A DNA stretch of 64,000 nucleotides from Lingula anatina (Eukaryota; Brachiopoda; Lingulata; Lingulida; Lingulidae). The DNA is taken from positions 124,001 through 188,000 of the forward strand of contig NW_019775491.1 of NCBI RefSeq assembly GCF_001039355.2, given 5' to 3'. Position numbers and translations under genes: made by a program. The notes beneath the pieces are model-generated. The model was not told the origin of the DNA and did no database searches. It saw only the letters and a program-made list of their open reading frames with translations. Shown piece after piece: positions 49,638 through 60,877 of the stretch; within the stretch, counting starts at the first letter, position 1; each line of letters starts with the position of its first letter.

Positions 49638-49860
49638 TACCACCAGCGTATACGCTGGCGGTACTCATGGTTTTAGTCCCGACCCGTCTCGTACAGCTCC
49701 GCCGGCTCCTGCGGCTCCGCTGGCTCCGTAGTCGGGCGCCGGAAACAAGTCACCGTTACCGCTTCTCCTCCTAGACTGCCAAGACCTGTCTTGGATTTAG
49801 GTCACATATAATCTCAACTTGTACACCCTGTTTTTTTTGTCTCTGTCGGTGCATTGGCCT
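49638..49860. repeat. GC-rich insert starting with a 26-bp palindrome
   Basis: The insert opens with TACCACCAGCGTATACGCTG (from 49638), whose two 13-base halves are inverse except at one position. About 60 bases on come four tandem copies of a 9-base unit (GCTCCGCCG, GCTCCTGCG, GCTCCGCTG, GCTCCGTAG), bracketed by CCCGAC and GTCGGG. Base composition is far from the AT-rich surroundings. It is probably a dispersed repeat. Confidence 0.5.
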
Positions 49861-52374
49861 GGGCAGGANACCAATGTAAACGGCATATGAAGAAAATAAT
49901 ACTGAATAATATTTTGTGCTAATATGCAGTGTATTTGTTTATTGTTTCAAGCTTACTAGCTCCTAACTTGGAGCTCCTAACAATGGAATATTAATTGATT
50001 GTAAAATCTTAGCATTGCTTGCAGACAAATATTCTTTCTTCATGTATGGCTACCATCGTCCATCATCAATGCCAAGTTCATGTTGGAATATATAAGTAAT
50101 GTTAAGTACTGGTAGCCACAAAGTTTTTTTATACTCAAAAATTCTGCAAAGGGGAAATTTAAATAACCGATCCATGCAAGTTGAAAAATGATAGATTTTT
50201 CCTTTATACTTATAATGAATACTAACAAACTGTTAGTTGTTAGTTTAGATTTAAATTAATTTTTTTACCTATAGATATGATATACTATTTATGCACACAC
50301 AGATACACACACACACACATTTATTTAATTATGCTTATAATTTATGTCGAGCAATATCCATTTCTTGAGTTGATTTAAGATTAACCCCAAAAAGGTTCAA
50401 GCAAAGGCTATTTTGAAATTGGATCTTTAAACCAAGCTGAGTGACCTTTTTGCCTTGATTGTTTGGTCATACTTTTGTTTTGTTTTTTTCTACTCTGTTG
50501 AAATAGGGAGGTCTATTGGGGCATTGCCTAAGAAAGTTTACTGGAGGACAAAGCAGTGTCCTTATTTAACCTCCTTAGAATTTTAGTGCTGAATACTTGT
50601 GGGAAGAAATTACACAGAGGTGCATATTTTTCGTAGTTTATTATCCATTTTATACATCTGAAGTCAGTAGAATTAAGCTATTCTATCTAGTTACAACAAA
50701 GTTTAATTCAGTAGAACAGGGCTCTGTGAAAAAGAGAAATGTTATTATTACACCGAGTAGTGAAGTTTATATGCTGTGTGATGAGTTGTCAGTAGACAAA
50801 AGGGATTATATATAATGTCATAAATTCATTGTACACTGGTAACAGGTTTTCATTTGCGGTCACATTCTGTGGTTTGAGGTGTCCTTGTTGCTGACAGGTT
50901 TTTAGGCCAGCTACAATTCACACTGAAAAAGACTGTTCATGTGATATTTGATAGTGCTTGTGAAGTAGGGAATAATTTATCACATGATGTAATCTGAACA
51001 ATTCAGCATGTGGATTTTGAAAAAAGTGAATTGAGAATACTTCTTTATAAAATTACAAATTGCATTCAGCAGCTTGGGTTTCAAATTGTAACCTTTTCTT
51101 AACAGACTAAGATAATTTTGATGATAATGTTTTCAATTATAACCCATTCTATGGATTTTTTATTATCCATTTAATTTTTGGATGAAGAGAGAGAAGTGAT
51201 TGGAGGCAGGTGACCAATCAAAATTTTGAGAGAAAGAGAGAGAGTGAGCTCTGCCAGCCATTGTGTATTTCTGATTGCTTGCATCAGCTAAAATTCACAT
51301 TTGACATTTCATCATACTTTAAGCAATGCATGTATTTTTGGTTTTGTTTTGTTTGGGTGGAGACAGGCATTTTAGTAGGTGTTTTAATTTTTGATTACAC
51401 TATTTCACTATCACAGTTTTAATTTTATTTCTTACTTACAAGTAAGCAAAGATTGTCTTTTTAAGTAAAATTGGACCAAGCGATTGGGTATGTAGAATGA
51501 AACCGTAGTAAGTTAATGAGTCATGGGTTTTTTTGATAATTCATTGATTTCATAGAATATTGACCTAACTGTTGGACAAAGAACATTTATTATTAAGGGC
51601 ATTAAGTATTAGATAACTTCCGTCCACAAGTGGCAGTGCATTGGATAATTCATTGTTGTTGCCATTTTATGGATCCATTAGGGTTTTTGTCAGTAAATTA
51701 ATCATATAAGCGGGGAAATAATGTTAACAGCAATTGAGCAACCTCATGTGTTTGAAGAACTTACACTCATACATATATTTTTAGACAAAGCTAAGGCTAC
51801 TTGTGTCCTTTATTTCCTAATAAACCAGGACCAGAGCTATTCAGGTACTCTCTGTTACATGTACCTTCTAATGATGCTCAGAGAATTGATTTTGCTGTAG
51901 AGTTGAGCCAATGATTTGTATTCTAACACGCCAAGAGCCTGAAGGGTTGCTGTACAAATATAGAAACACATCCTGGAGATGCCGTTCTGACAGCAAAGTT
52001 GGCATCCAACTCGCATCATCATGATTACAAATAGAATGGTATTCTGAAGATACACAATAGATGTTGCTTCTACTAATCTGTTATTAATTTTCATTGCCAA
52101 CTTCTTCATGTAGGTGACCTTTCTTTTAGACATAATTAATACTGGGTATGGAAGTAGATGCTGTTGATTGTTATGCAATGGGGAATGGTGATTAAAATGG
52201 CGGGGATATTGTTTACAGAAAATTTTGACATTTTTTATTACCATTGCAGACATAGATTTTATATACTGATTTTATAAATCAATATATTTATATGTGACAT
52301 TAATGGCTTGCCCATGGGGAAGATTAACCAAAATGAACATAAGATACAGCTGGAGGACAAATAAAAACTACTTA

Positions 52375-52434
52375 ATAATGTATTAAAAAAGGTGAATTCA
52401 GTGCATAATGTATTAAAAAAGGTGAATTCAGTGC
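52375..52434. repeat. Perfect 2 x 30-bp tandem duplication
   Basis: Two identical adjacent 30-base units beginning ATAATGTATTAAAAAAGGTG. The lack of differences means it is recent. Confidence 0.92.
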
Positions 52435-52967
52435 AAAATCTTTATGACATCATAGAGAAAAAGGGAAACTCAATACTATTAATAGTTTTTTTATATAACA
52501 GAAAAGTCCTATGTTATCATTCTTCAATGGGGACATAACCTCAGTGTCAAGAGTCAGTTAAGTTTCTTAAAGGACAGGACAGGCATTTAAAAGATAGAAC
52601 CGTCTTCTGTGTATTGTATTGTAGGATGTTATGCTTTAAGGGAAAGAGGCATGCAGCTGTAGCATTGGCCCCGTTTCCAAGTATTTGAGTCTTGAATATA
52701 CAGAGTATATGTGTAAGTATTATATCACCTTTGAGGTTAACGTCTTATTCAGATAAGATTGAGGAGAGGTAAGGTTCAATTGCTATAGATTTACTTGAAT
52801 AAAGCTGTTATCAGGAATGCTGTCTGGCTGTGAGTGTGATTTGGCTAATATTGGGATTTCCCCAGGTGTTAATCAGACACAGCAAGGTGCAGGCAGACAG
52901 CTAACAGGTTCCATTGTTTTCTTTTAGGAAAAAGGATCTGTTCATAGAAATTGTACAGCAAAGAGGA

Positions 52968-55900
52968 ATGGGGGATCCACCAGAAGAGGGACCTACGCCT
53001 TTCTTGCCTCTCGTTGGAATACATATCAATCCTATGGAGGGGCAGAGTTTTTCATCCCAGTCGGAGGAATCACCAAAGAAACACCTTTTGCCTTTGCCAG
53101 ATGCACCTTACTCTGAGGCTAGTTCGGCCAACTCTTTGAACCCAATCTGTCGGATATGCCATATGCCAGACACAGCCCAGGATGCACTGATCTCACCGTG
53201 CAGGTGCTCAGGAACCCTTCAGTTTATACATGTCACATGTTTAAAGGTGAGTAGATGTCACCCATGTGCTACAATTAAGTTTGCTTCCAGCCAAATGAAA
53301 ATTTTGAGACAAATAGACAATGATCGAGTTATTGCAAGTGACCTCATTTCAATGATTCATTTATTTATTTAGTTTCATTTTCTGATTCATAACACGTTAT
53401 GTAAGACTCAGTAAAAGTTTTTTGAAATGAAAGTGTAAGTTTGTTTAGCATTGCACACAGCTGTGACTTGGCTTTAGATATATATTTTGGAAAGGTCTTG
53501 GAGGACTGTTTTTATATGAAGAATTCAAGGCCAAAAAAAAAAAGAAGAAATATGTGCTCTGGGACTATCCTTATTTCTGGTAAGGGGTGGTTAGGTACAT
53601 TATTGACATTGAAAATGGACTGGTACATATCTATATGTAACTTTGGCAAAATATAGCCCCCTATGCACAGGGTTATTTCAAGCCAAATGCCAAGGCCAAT
53701 ATTGAGTTAACAAGTCAAACACTGAAGGAAAGATGCATTTATCCCAAAATTTCTATTAAAATTAATAGGATTATAATTTTCCTCCTGAATACACCAATGG
53801 TAAACTTGCGAATAGTGAATATCATAACTATACATCTTAACTATGATGTTTTTAGCAGAGTAAATCATTATGGGAAAATTTGTCTTAAAATGTGGGGATT
53901 GTTTCATGGAAATGGGCCATACTATGGGAAATAACAATTATTGATTTTTTTAAGGTGAAAAGCAATTGATAGTTTTGTGTCTAAGTATGATAATTATAGT
54001 ATAGGTGCACACAGCCACAGTTTGCATTGTGAAGCAGCATCATGTTGCAGCTAGCAAACCAGTATTGATTAGCATGTGAAGTCAGCTGCCCTGTGGCTCT
54101 GCAGCTGAGGACTTGATATTTACCTTAATTTTGGGTTGTGTACCCTCATGGGTTCAAATCCACTCCTGTTTTAAGTTGAGTCAATAGACTACTGCATATC
54201 TTGGCTGTATACCAAGTATGTTGGTATATATGACTGATATATAACACGTTCATGTTTCAGCTTATCAATATATTTCTGTTGCTTGGCTCTTCTCATCAAA
54301 GGCATACAACTCCCAAGATAACATATACAAGCATTCATTTTGCTGTTTCATTAAAAGAAGTTAACCTTCGCAAATGTTAAATTAGTAGTTGTGTTCTCCG
54401 TGAAAATGTAAGGAGTGAAGCGTCAATTACTGTAACACTGAAAAGTACTTTGCTGCTATGGCTGGTACATTACAAATTTACAAATTAAAAAAAAAAAAAA
54501 CTATCCCATTGACTGAAGATCAAGACACCTTTATTTTGGATAGATAATAAACCTGTACTTTCTGAAAATTTACAATTGGGACTTATTCAGATGTAATTTA
54601 CACAAATTTTTGTAAGAAAAAATTAATTGCAGAAAATATATATATATATATTTCAGAGATGGTTGGAAGTTTGCTCACGCAAGACTAGGAAGCCACCCAA
54701 GTGTGAGCTGTGTCATTACCAGTTTCATCGGCACAAGAAGTTCAAAGTAAGTATTATGAAGGGTAAACTGAGGGTACAAGTTAAGCATATATATATATTT
54801 TAATTAGAGTTATATGTCTATGTATGTCAATTTAACTTGTAATATTGACTGTGCCCAAATTATTGAACTTCCTTAAGGAGTGTTTTGTTCACCAAACTAC
54901 AGGATACAACTCCAGTGCTAAATTGGTGTTTGGTATCTAGTGTAGTATTCTATATTTAACAGAACAGTCAGTTATGAGTGGAGTAGTTTACTACTATAGG
55001 CGTATATACACAGTCTGTGTGTACCTCAAATGAACTATCAACATGACAAGAAGCATGTACAGTGTAGAAAAAAGTTCTGCATGTAGAAAATTCTGTATGT
55101 GGGTTAGATTACAGGTTACAGGTTATCCTTGAATTTGGTGCCAAAGTTTATTTGTGCACTGAATTTTATTTTCACTTTAGGACAACTCTGTCAGTTTAAA
55201 CACAATTTATTTACTAATAGGGTTTAAGTTTCACTTTTGACAGGTCTGCGGGACTTAGGGGGAATTTAATGAATCAGCAAGGGTGGATCTCAGTATGCAT
55301 GATATTCCTTGAAGAAAAATCAGTCTTCCTATTTTTAGCCCACTTAAATATATTTGTAACCATTTGAAGTTCATGCTTGAGAAGATAGCATGATATGCAT
55401 TTTTATATATGATGCTTGTTGTTAAGAATTTGTTATATATGTGTACTGAATTCACAGTAATGGAAAAAATAGTAAAAAAATATTTGATAATGGTGCTTTT
55501 TGCACACTTAGATTTTTCTTGATTGTTGAAAAACATTTTTTGCTAAATGTTTTGATAAAAAGTTGTAACAGTTAATACCAGGGAGTATGTTAATGTCAAA
55601 TTTAATCAAATAGATTGATCATAGTTATTTCAATATTATTATTTTCAGATGATCTGAATATGAACTTGTCTTTCTTCCAGTGTAACCACTTCAGACTCCC
55701 GAGGGTAAATGGACGAGACAAAATCCTCCACAGCGTCTTTCTCATCAATGTCATTGTCATGCTGTCCTGTGCAGTCATTACTGTTATGTGTTTTCTGTCA
55801 GACAAGGGCCAGATCAGCAAATTCCCTCGCAACAAAGTTGACTTGACAACAGAGGAGATAGTTACCCTGATTTGTGGGGTTTTATTTTTCGTTTCCTTCT

Positions 55901-56049
55901 TCATTGCCATGTCAGTTCAAATCAAAGCAAAACACACAGTCTACCAGCTGATCGTAAAGTTTATAATGCAGAATATGCAGTGGGAGATTGAGGAGTACGA
56001 CAAGGGCAAGGATTGTGAAGATGTTCAAGGCCATCCTGTGCTGGTGTGA
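52968..56049 (+). CDS. RING-CH (MARCH-family) membrane E3 ubiquitin ligase, 245 aa (3 exons)
   Basis: MARCH ligases are membrane proteins that ubiquitinate other membrane proteins and alter their trafficking. Coding parts: 52968..53246, 54657..54746, 55681..56049 (738 bases, in phase). Residues about 1-55 are Pro/Ser-rich. About 57-117 is the RING-CH finger with the C4HC3 order: CRICHMP, then CRCSGTLQFIHVTCLKRWLE, then CELCHYQF. Two membrane helices follow (VFLINVIVMLSCAVITVMCF and EIVTLICGVLFFVSFFIAMS). The cytosolic end is acidic (WEIEEYDKGKDCEDVQGHPV). This is the standard two-helix layout of MARCH1/8, 2/3 and 4/9/11 relatives; I cannot place it in a subgroup. The exon's frame is open upstream of the chosen ATG back to the acceptor at 52927, so a start in an earlier exon is not excluded. 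Confidence 0.9.
54087..54172 (+). repeat. tRNA-like SINE or tRNA pseudogene in a MARCH intron
   Basis: A box-like TGGCTCTGCAG (54094-54104) and a B box GGTTCAAATCC (54151-54161) are spaced as in RNA polymerase III internal promoters. The acceptor arms do not pair, so it is not a working tRNA. It is most likely the head of a tRNA-derived SINE. Confidence 0.35.
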
Positions 56050-56128
56050 CCTTTTGGGAAACTATACAAATACACTATCTGTATGGAAGTATTACACCTT
56101 ATCTCAATGATGGATTGACATACTTTAT

Positions 56129-56158
56129 TATGTACAGACACAGATGTGTCTGTACATA
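56129..56158. repeat. Perfect 14-bp-arm palindrome in the MARCH 3' UTR
   Basis: TATGTACAGACACA, two bases, then the exact inverse. In RNA it would form a tight stem-loop about 80 bases after the stop codon. Confidence 0.85.
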
Positions 56159-56172
56159 TTGCCATCACCTGC

Positions 56173-56230
56173 GTCTGTCGTCGCCGTCGTCGCCGATGCC
56201 GATGCCGATGCCGATGGCGATGCCGTCGCC
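56173..56230. repeat. CGTCGC / GATGCC simple repeat
   Basis: A GC-rich tract of triplets (GTCGCC, then about four GATGCC units) directly after the palindrome and unlike the AT-rich 3' untranslated region around it. Confidence 0.85.
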
Positions 56231-59200
56231 GTGCACTTTCATTGTAAACACGATAAGTGGAAGGCAGTTTTAGTTTTTGGCTTTATATTTACAGAGCTGA
56301 TAAATANCCTTGTCTTAAATTGCTACTTATATATAGGGGGTGGAAACATCATCCTGAATTTCAAAATTTAATTTGAAATTCTCAGTATTTCTACAGACAC
56401 TAGATCATATTGGGAAATATTAAGATCTGCCAATTTGTATGGGCAAGCTCTCCTGAACAAACTCGATCAGGGCTATAAAGGCTTGTCTCAGGTTTTAGTA
56501 GGGTAAGAGGTAGATCAAGTATATAGCTGACAGTAGCTTGAGTTTGTTAAACCTTGATTGCTTATATATCTGCACAGTTATCAGTTTTCTTTAAATGCTG
56601 TCAAAGCAGTTGAAGTCCACATTTATCAAGGACAGTGGAAGTGCACATTGCATGTAAGACTTTGTATAAGTATAGAAGTTATATATATGTAGGTGCACCT
56701 TGGTGACAAAATAATCTGTTCGTCCCTGATATCTTAGTGCTCCCATATGTAGTTAGTTTGTTGTGCTTGAAGCCAACATCAAGCTTTTGTCACAGGTAGT
56801 CACAATGATGAGTCAAGTCTGTTTTTATATCATGCTTATACAACAATGTATGAAGTAACATGGGTTAAAGGTATACTATAGGCATTTGGAAATGTCCCAA
56901 AGTCACAATTTTATGTCTAAATATCCTGCAGAGATACTAATCTTCCCGCAATTCAGGCCATAGAAATGATAAAATCCCTCAAATAAAAGTTTGATGTTAA
57001 TTTATCCTTGTTGAGAAGACATAGCTGTCTTAATTAAGCCAGATTTATTCAAAAGTAACTTATTTAATATGAAATGGCACAACACTTTGAATCGGTGTGC
57101 AGGGATGGGCAAGCAATGATTCCTGAATAAAATGAGATTTGGCATGAAAACCCTATATAGAATACCTTGAACTTGTTTACAGGAGGTGGTCACCTTGTCC
57201 CGCCGAGCAATGTTAGAGGTTTTTTTTTTTTTTAGTTGAAAGTAATGGCCATTCATTGAAATTTTGTCAATTTTGATATACGTAAAGCTCTGTTTTGCTG
57301 ATATTCATGTTGTTTTAGCATATCAAGATGTGTTAATTTTAAAGTGAGCACATTTAACAGATGTACAACCATGATATTTAGAATACCCACACCTGACTGA
57401 TTAAGAAAAACATTGCCTGTAATAAGCACAAGGAGTTTTATATCCTGTTTTGTGAGTGATAAGATAAACTTTATAGGTTTCAAGACTGACAGTGATTGCT
57501 ACAAGAGGTTTGCACTTAATTGAGGCATATTTTGAAATGGGATATTTTCAAGGTCAAGTGACATAAGTTCTATTTTTTCTGGAATGTAATACTTCAAAAC
57601 AAAATAAGAGCATGGTATCAAAAGAAGCGAAAATCATGATATTATTTTTTTATGCTTTTGTTATGAGACCATTGAATCTTGTAATGATATTGTCACAAGA
57701 TGTCTTTGTTGAATTTTAATTTCATTGTAACATGAGCTTGCTTCATTATATTATTGCTTTAAGGAAAGACCAGCATCACTGTATATAGATTTAATGGTAA
57801 ATGTACCATTTTGTTGTTATTACAGATTTACTCCTTGCCTCATAAAAAAAATTAAATATTCTTGACAGCTTATAAAAATTAGTGATGTTATACAGTGAAG
57901 AAGGAAACTACATGTTCAAAAATGCATAATAACATGTTGCATGGTGTTTTAATATGATTTTAAAGAAAACTATCAGTAGGTTATTACAGCTTGTTTTATT
58001 CCCTACATATATTCCAGGATATGTAGGATTATGATTATAATGACAAAATGCAATTAAAATATTTTGCACACATCAGAAAGTGTAGGTGTTTCTAAGTAAA
58101 ATCTAGTGCCCATGCCGTACCCATTTTGTTTATTATATACAGGTGTATTTTTCCTGTCTAAAAGCTTGCCAAAGGAAATGATACTCTTAAAAAGCCTTAT
58201 GCTGTGTAATTCTTCTTTATTGCTTCGCCTGAAGGGTTCCATAAAATGGACAGAAAGGATGGCTAAATTATTTGATTTTCTTAAACCATAGTGGTGCTAC
58301 TATACAGATAGATCTGTGAGAATAACAGTTTTGCTAAATATGATTCTGTTTGCTTTGATATGATGTAAATAGCTGAAACAGTCATGATAAACAACTTCTG
58401 TTCCAAAAAATAAAAAAATGTAATTCAGTTGATTTAGTATAAGAATGAATCACAAGGACCAACAGCTAGTTTTGGTACTTTCTTCTGTAGGAAGTATTTA
58501 TGACCTCTGAGTGGTTGCATTATTAGGATTAACTGAAACTTGATTGTAATTTGTAAGAGTTACTGCAAATGATGGTGTATTATTTGCGGCTCAGATACCC
58601 CGATTTTTTCAAAGGTGGGTTTGTAGTTAGACCGTGAATACTGTGAAGGTTACCAAACTGTAAATAACTGTAACATTTTTTTTTCATGCACATGGAAGCA
58701 TTGGGACTTTTTTTCTTGTTTTTCCAAATGAGTGTGCCTAATTATGAAAAGGACTTCATAGGAATGCTGTTTACCATATGTATATATAATATTTACAGTG
58801 GTTTTGACTCTTAAACGCCAGCAAATACCACACCTAACACCGTCAAAATTATTTGTGTAGTTCCTACAACTATAGCAAGCTTTGCAATTGTATTTGCTCA
58901 ATATTTTCACTGATATTTCCCAGAGCAGCAAACAAAACAGCCTATGAAACTCTTATTCGGCTGCTGGGCAGTCACTCACTCATTCATACTTTCTTAATAT
59001 CTTTCAGTATATTGTTATAGATGTTAGACAATTGTAAATAGACTTCTTGGGAATACTAGATCATGACTTTTAATTATTCTTAGAAGTTTTAAATGGATTT
59101 GCTCTATTTTTATCATTAAAATCTTAAATAAAGAACATGCTTCATTCCACGTGTTGCTTATATTTTATAATATTAGCATAGAGAATGGCACCGCAAGGCC

Positions 59201-60877
59201 CAAGTTTTGTAATTTTAATTTTTTATTTAAAACATGAAAATCCCTTAAATAACAATTATTGTTGATGTCGAAAACTGCATATTTTTGTAAATGAAACAAA
59301 AACAAATGCAGTATCGAACATTTGTACTGTGAAGTCTGATGAGGAATTGTGGATCTGCAAAACTCCCAAACATCATCCATGATGCAATCTTCTTTCCAGT
59401 TTTCAGTTCACGTACTCACAGCTGGAAAATTGGGGGCCCTAACGGAATACTAATTACAGGAGCACGTTTCAACAATCTCTTTCAACCTTGCTCTAGATAT
59501 GAGGTAATAAACATGTAAGTCCTACATTATGGCCAACATGTACGCAAAAAATGATAACTGCACCATGTATATGCGTAGTATTTGCCCACAAAGAAAAAAA
59601 AAATTTAGGTTCAACTGAAATATTAGGAGTCAAAAATGGCAAATGGTTCCTTTACTTCAAAAGTAAAGTTACATGTTAAAAGCAGTTGCAATTTGTATTA
59701 ATCATTCCTGATGTACTTCTTGGAAGGCCGCATTCAGCTCTGGGTTAAGAGCATAACCAAGTGATTTAATTGAATTTTAAAAATAGTCATCGGTCAAGGT
59801 CATTGATTTAATACATTTCAATGATATTGAAATAGACACTTTATACATATTTATACCACCCTCAGTTTCAATGTACTGTAGGTAGCTTTATCCTATCAAA
59901 GTAACGCTCCCTGTCATCACCTAGATTTAGGTAACTGCTTTGGTATGCTCACGCCACATCTCCAGCAGACTGAAACAACTTTTCACAGGTCCTCAGCCTA
60001 ACAACATATATTTACTTCTGGACTGCTCCATAATATCACAAAGGATCTTGATGATTCCCATACTTTAAATAGAACACTTCATTTTTTCATAGTCTCCTTT
60101 ATTGATATTTATAACTGAATTAAATTTCATGACAAGTTGCATTTATCATGACAAGATCCTAAAATTTATGTCAAAAGGAACTGAATATTTTTTCATTGGC
60201 AAAAATATATCTTCTGGACTATTGGCAATACTTGTGCAGATTACTTTGAATTGTATTCAGTTGGAATCAGTTGACAATAAGATTTGATCAGTTATATATT
60301 TAGAGTAAAAAGACAAATTCCTACAATTCTCACTTAATGTCATTTCTGCAGTTATTTTGATCAATTTATGAAGTAACCATTTGTCAAATACAGACTAAAT
60401 TTTCTTCCTTTGAAAAAAAAGTATATAACACTAAACACAAAATGTACTCGGCCTCAAAAAAGTACTTAATCCCTTCATGATGGTATACTTATATGACTCA
60501 ACAACATAGGAAAAAATATGAATACAGAAGTCTTTCGTACAGTGTGATCAAAGAAGACCAGCGGTGTGATGCTTGCCACCAGGGGCCAGCTGGAGAACCA
60601 TATTTTTTCCCCAAAAAAATTCTCAGTATATGGTACATAAACATGTGGAGAAACATCCAGAGAATATATGTGTGAAGATCTACTAAAATCCTTTCTCTTT
60701 GTGATCCAGGTAGAGGGTAGTGGTTTGACAAATGTAAAGCACTTGAAGAGTGCTGCACAGATGGTGTTTTAACCTTTTACTTGAATGAAAGGCAAGGAAT
60801 TAATTTCCAACACCCTTATGTGAGCGTTCTGCTCTTCAACAATTAGTTCATGTAAAAAGAATTCCAATTACATTTCC
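56231..60877. other. MARCH 3' UTR and convergent intergenic region
   Basis: About 4.6 kb with no recognisable coding sequence. It contains one N at 56307. AATAAA at 59127-59132 is a candidate distal polyadenylation site for MARCH. The small frames here look like chance. Confidence 0.45.

Larger units (their letters stand above)
48710..52927. other. Upstream region or first intron of the MARCH gene
   Basis: About 4.2 kb without a recognisable gene. It contains a GC-rich insert with a palindrome at 49638-49860, one N at 49869, a CA microsatellite at about 50297-50318 and a perfect 30-bp tandem duplication at 52375-52434. Confidence 0.45.

Noticed and set aside
54087-54172. Functional tRNA gene
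   Set aside because: A- and B-box words are present but the acceptor stem and anticodon arm do not pair.
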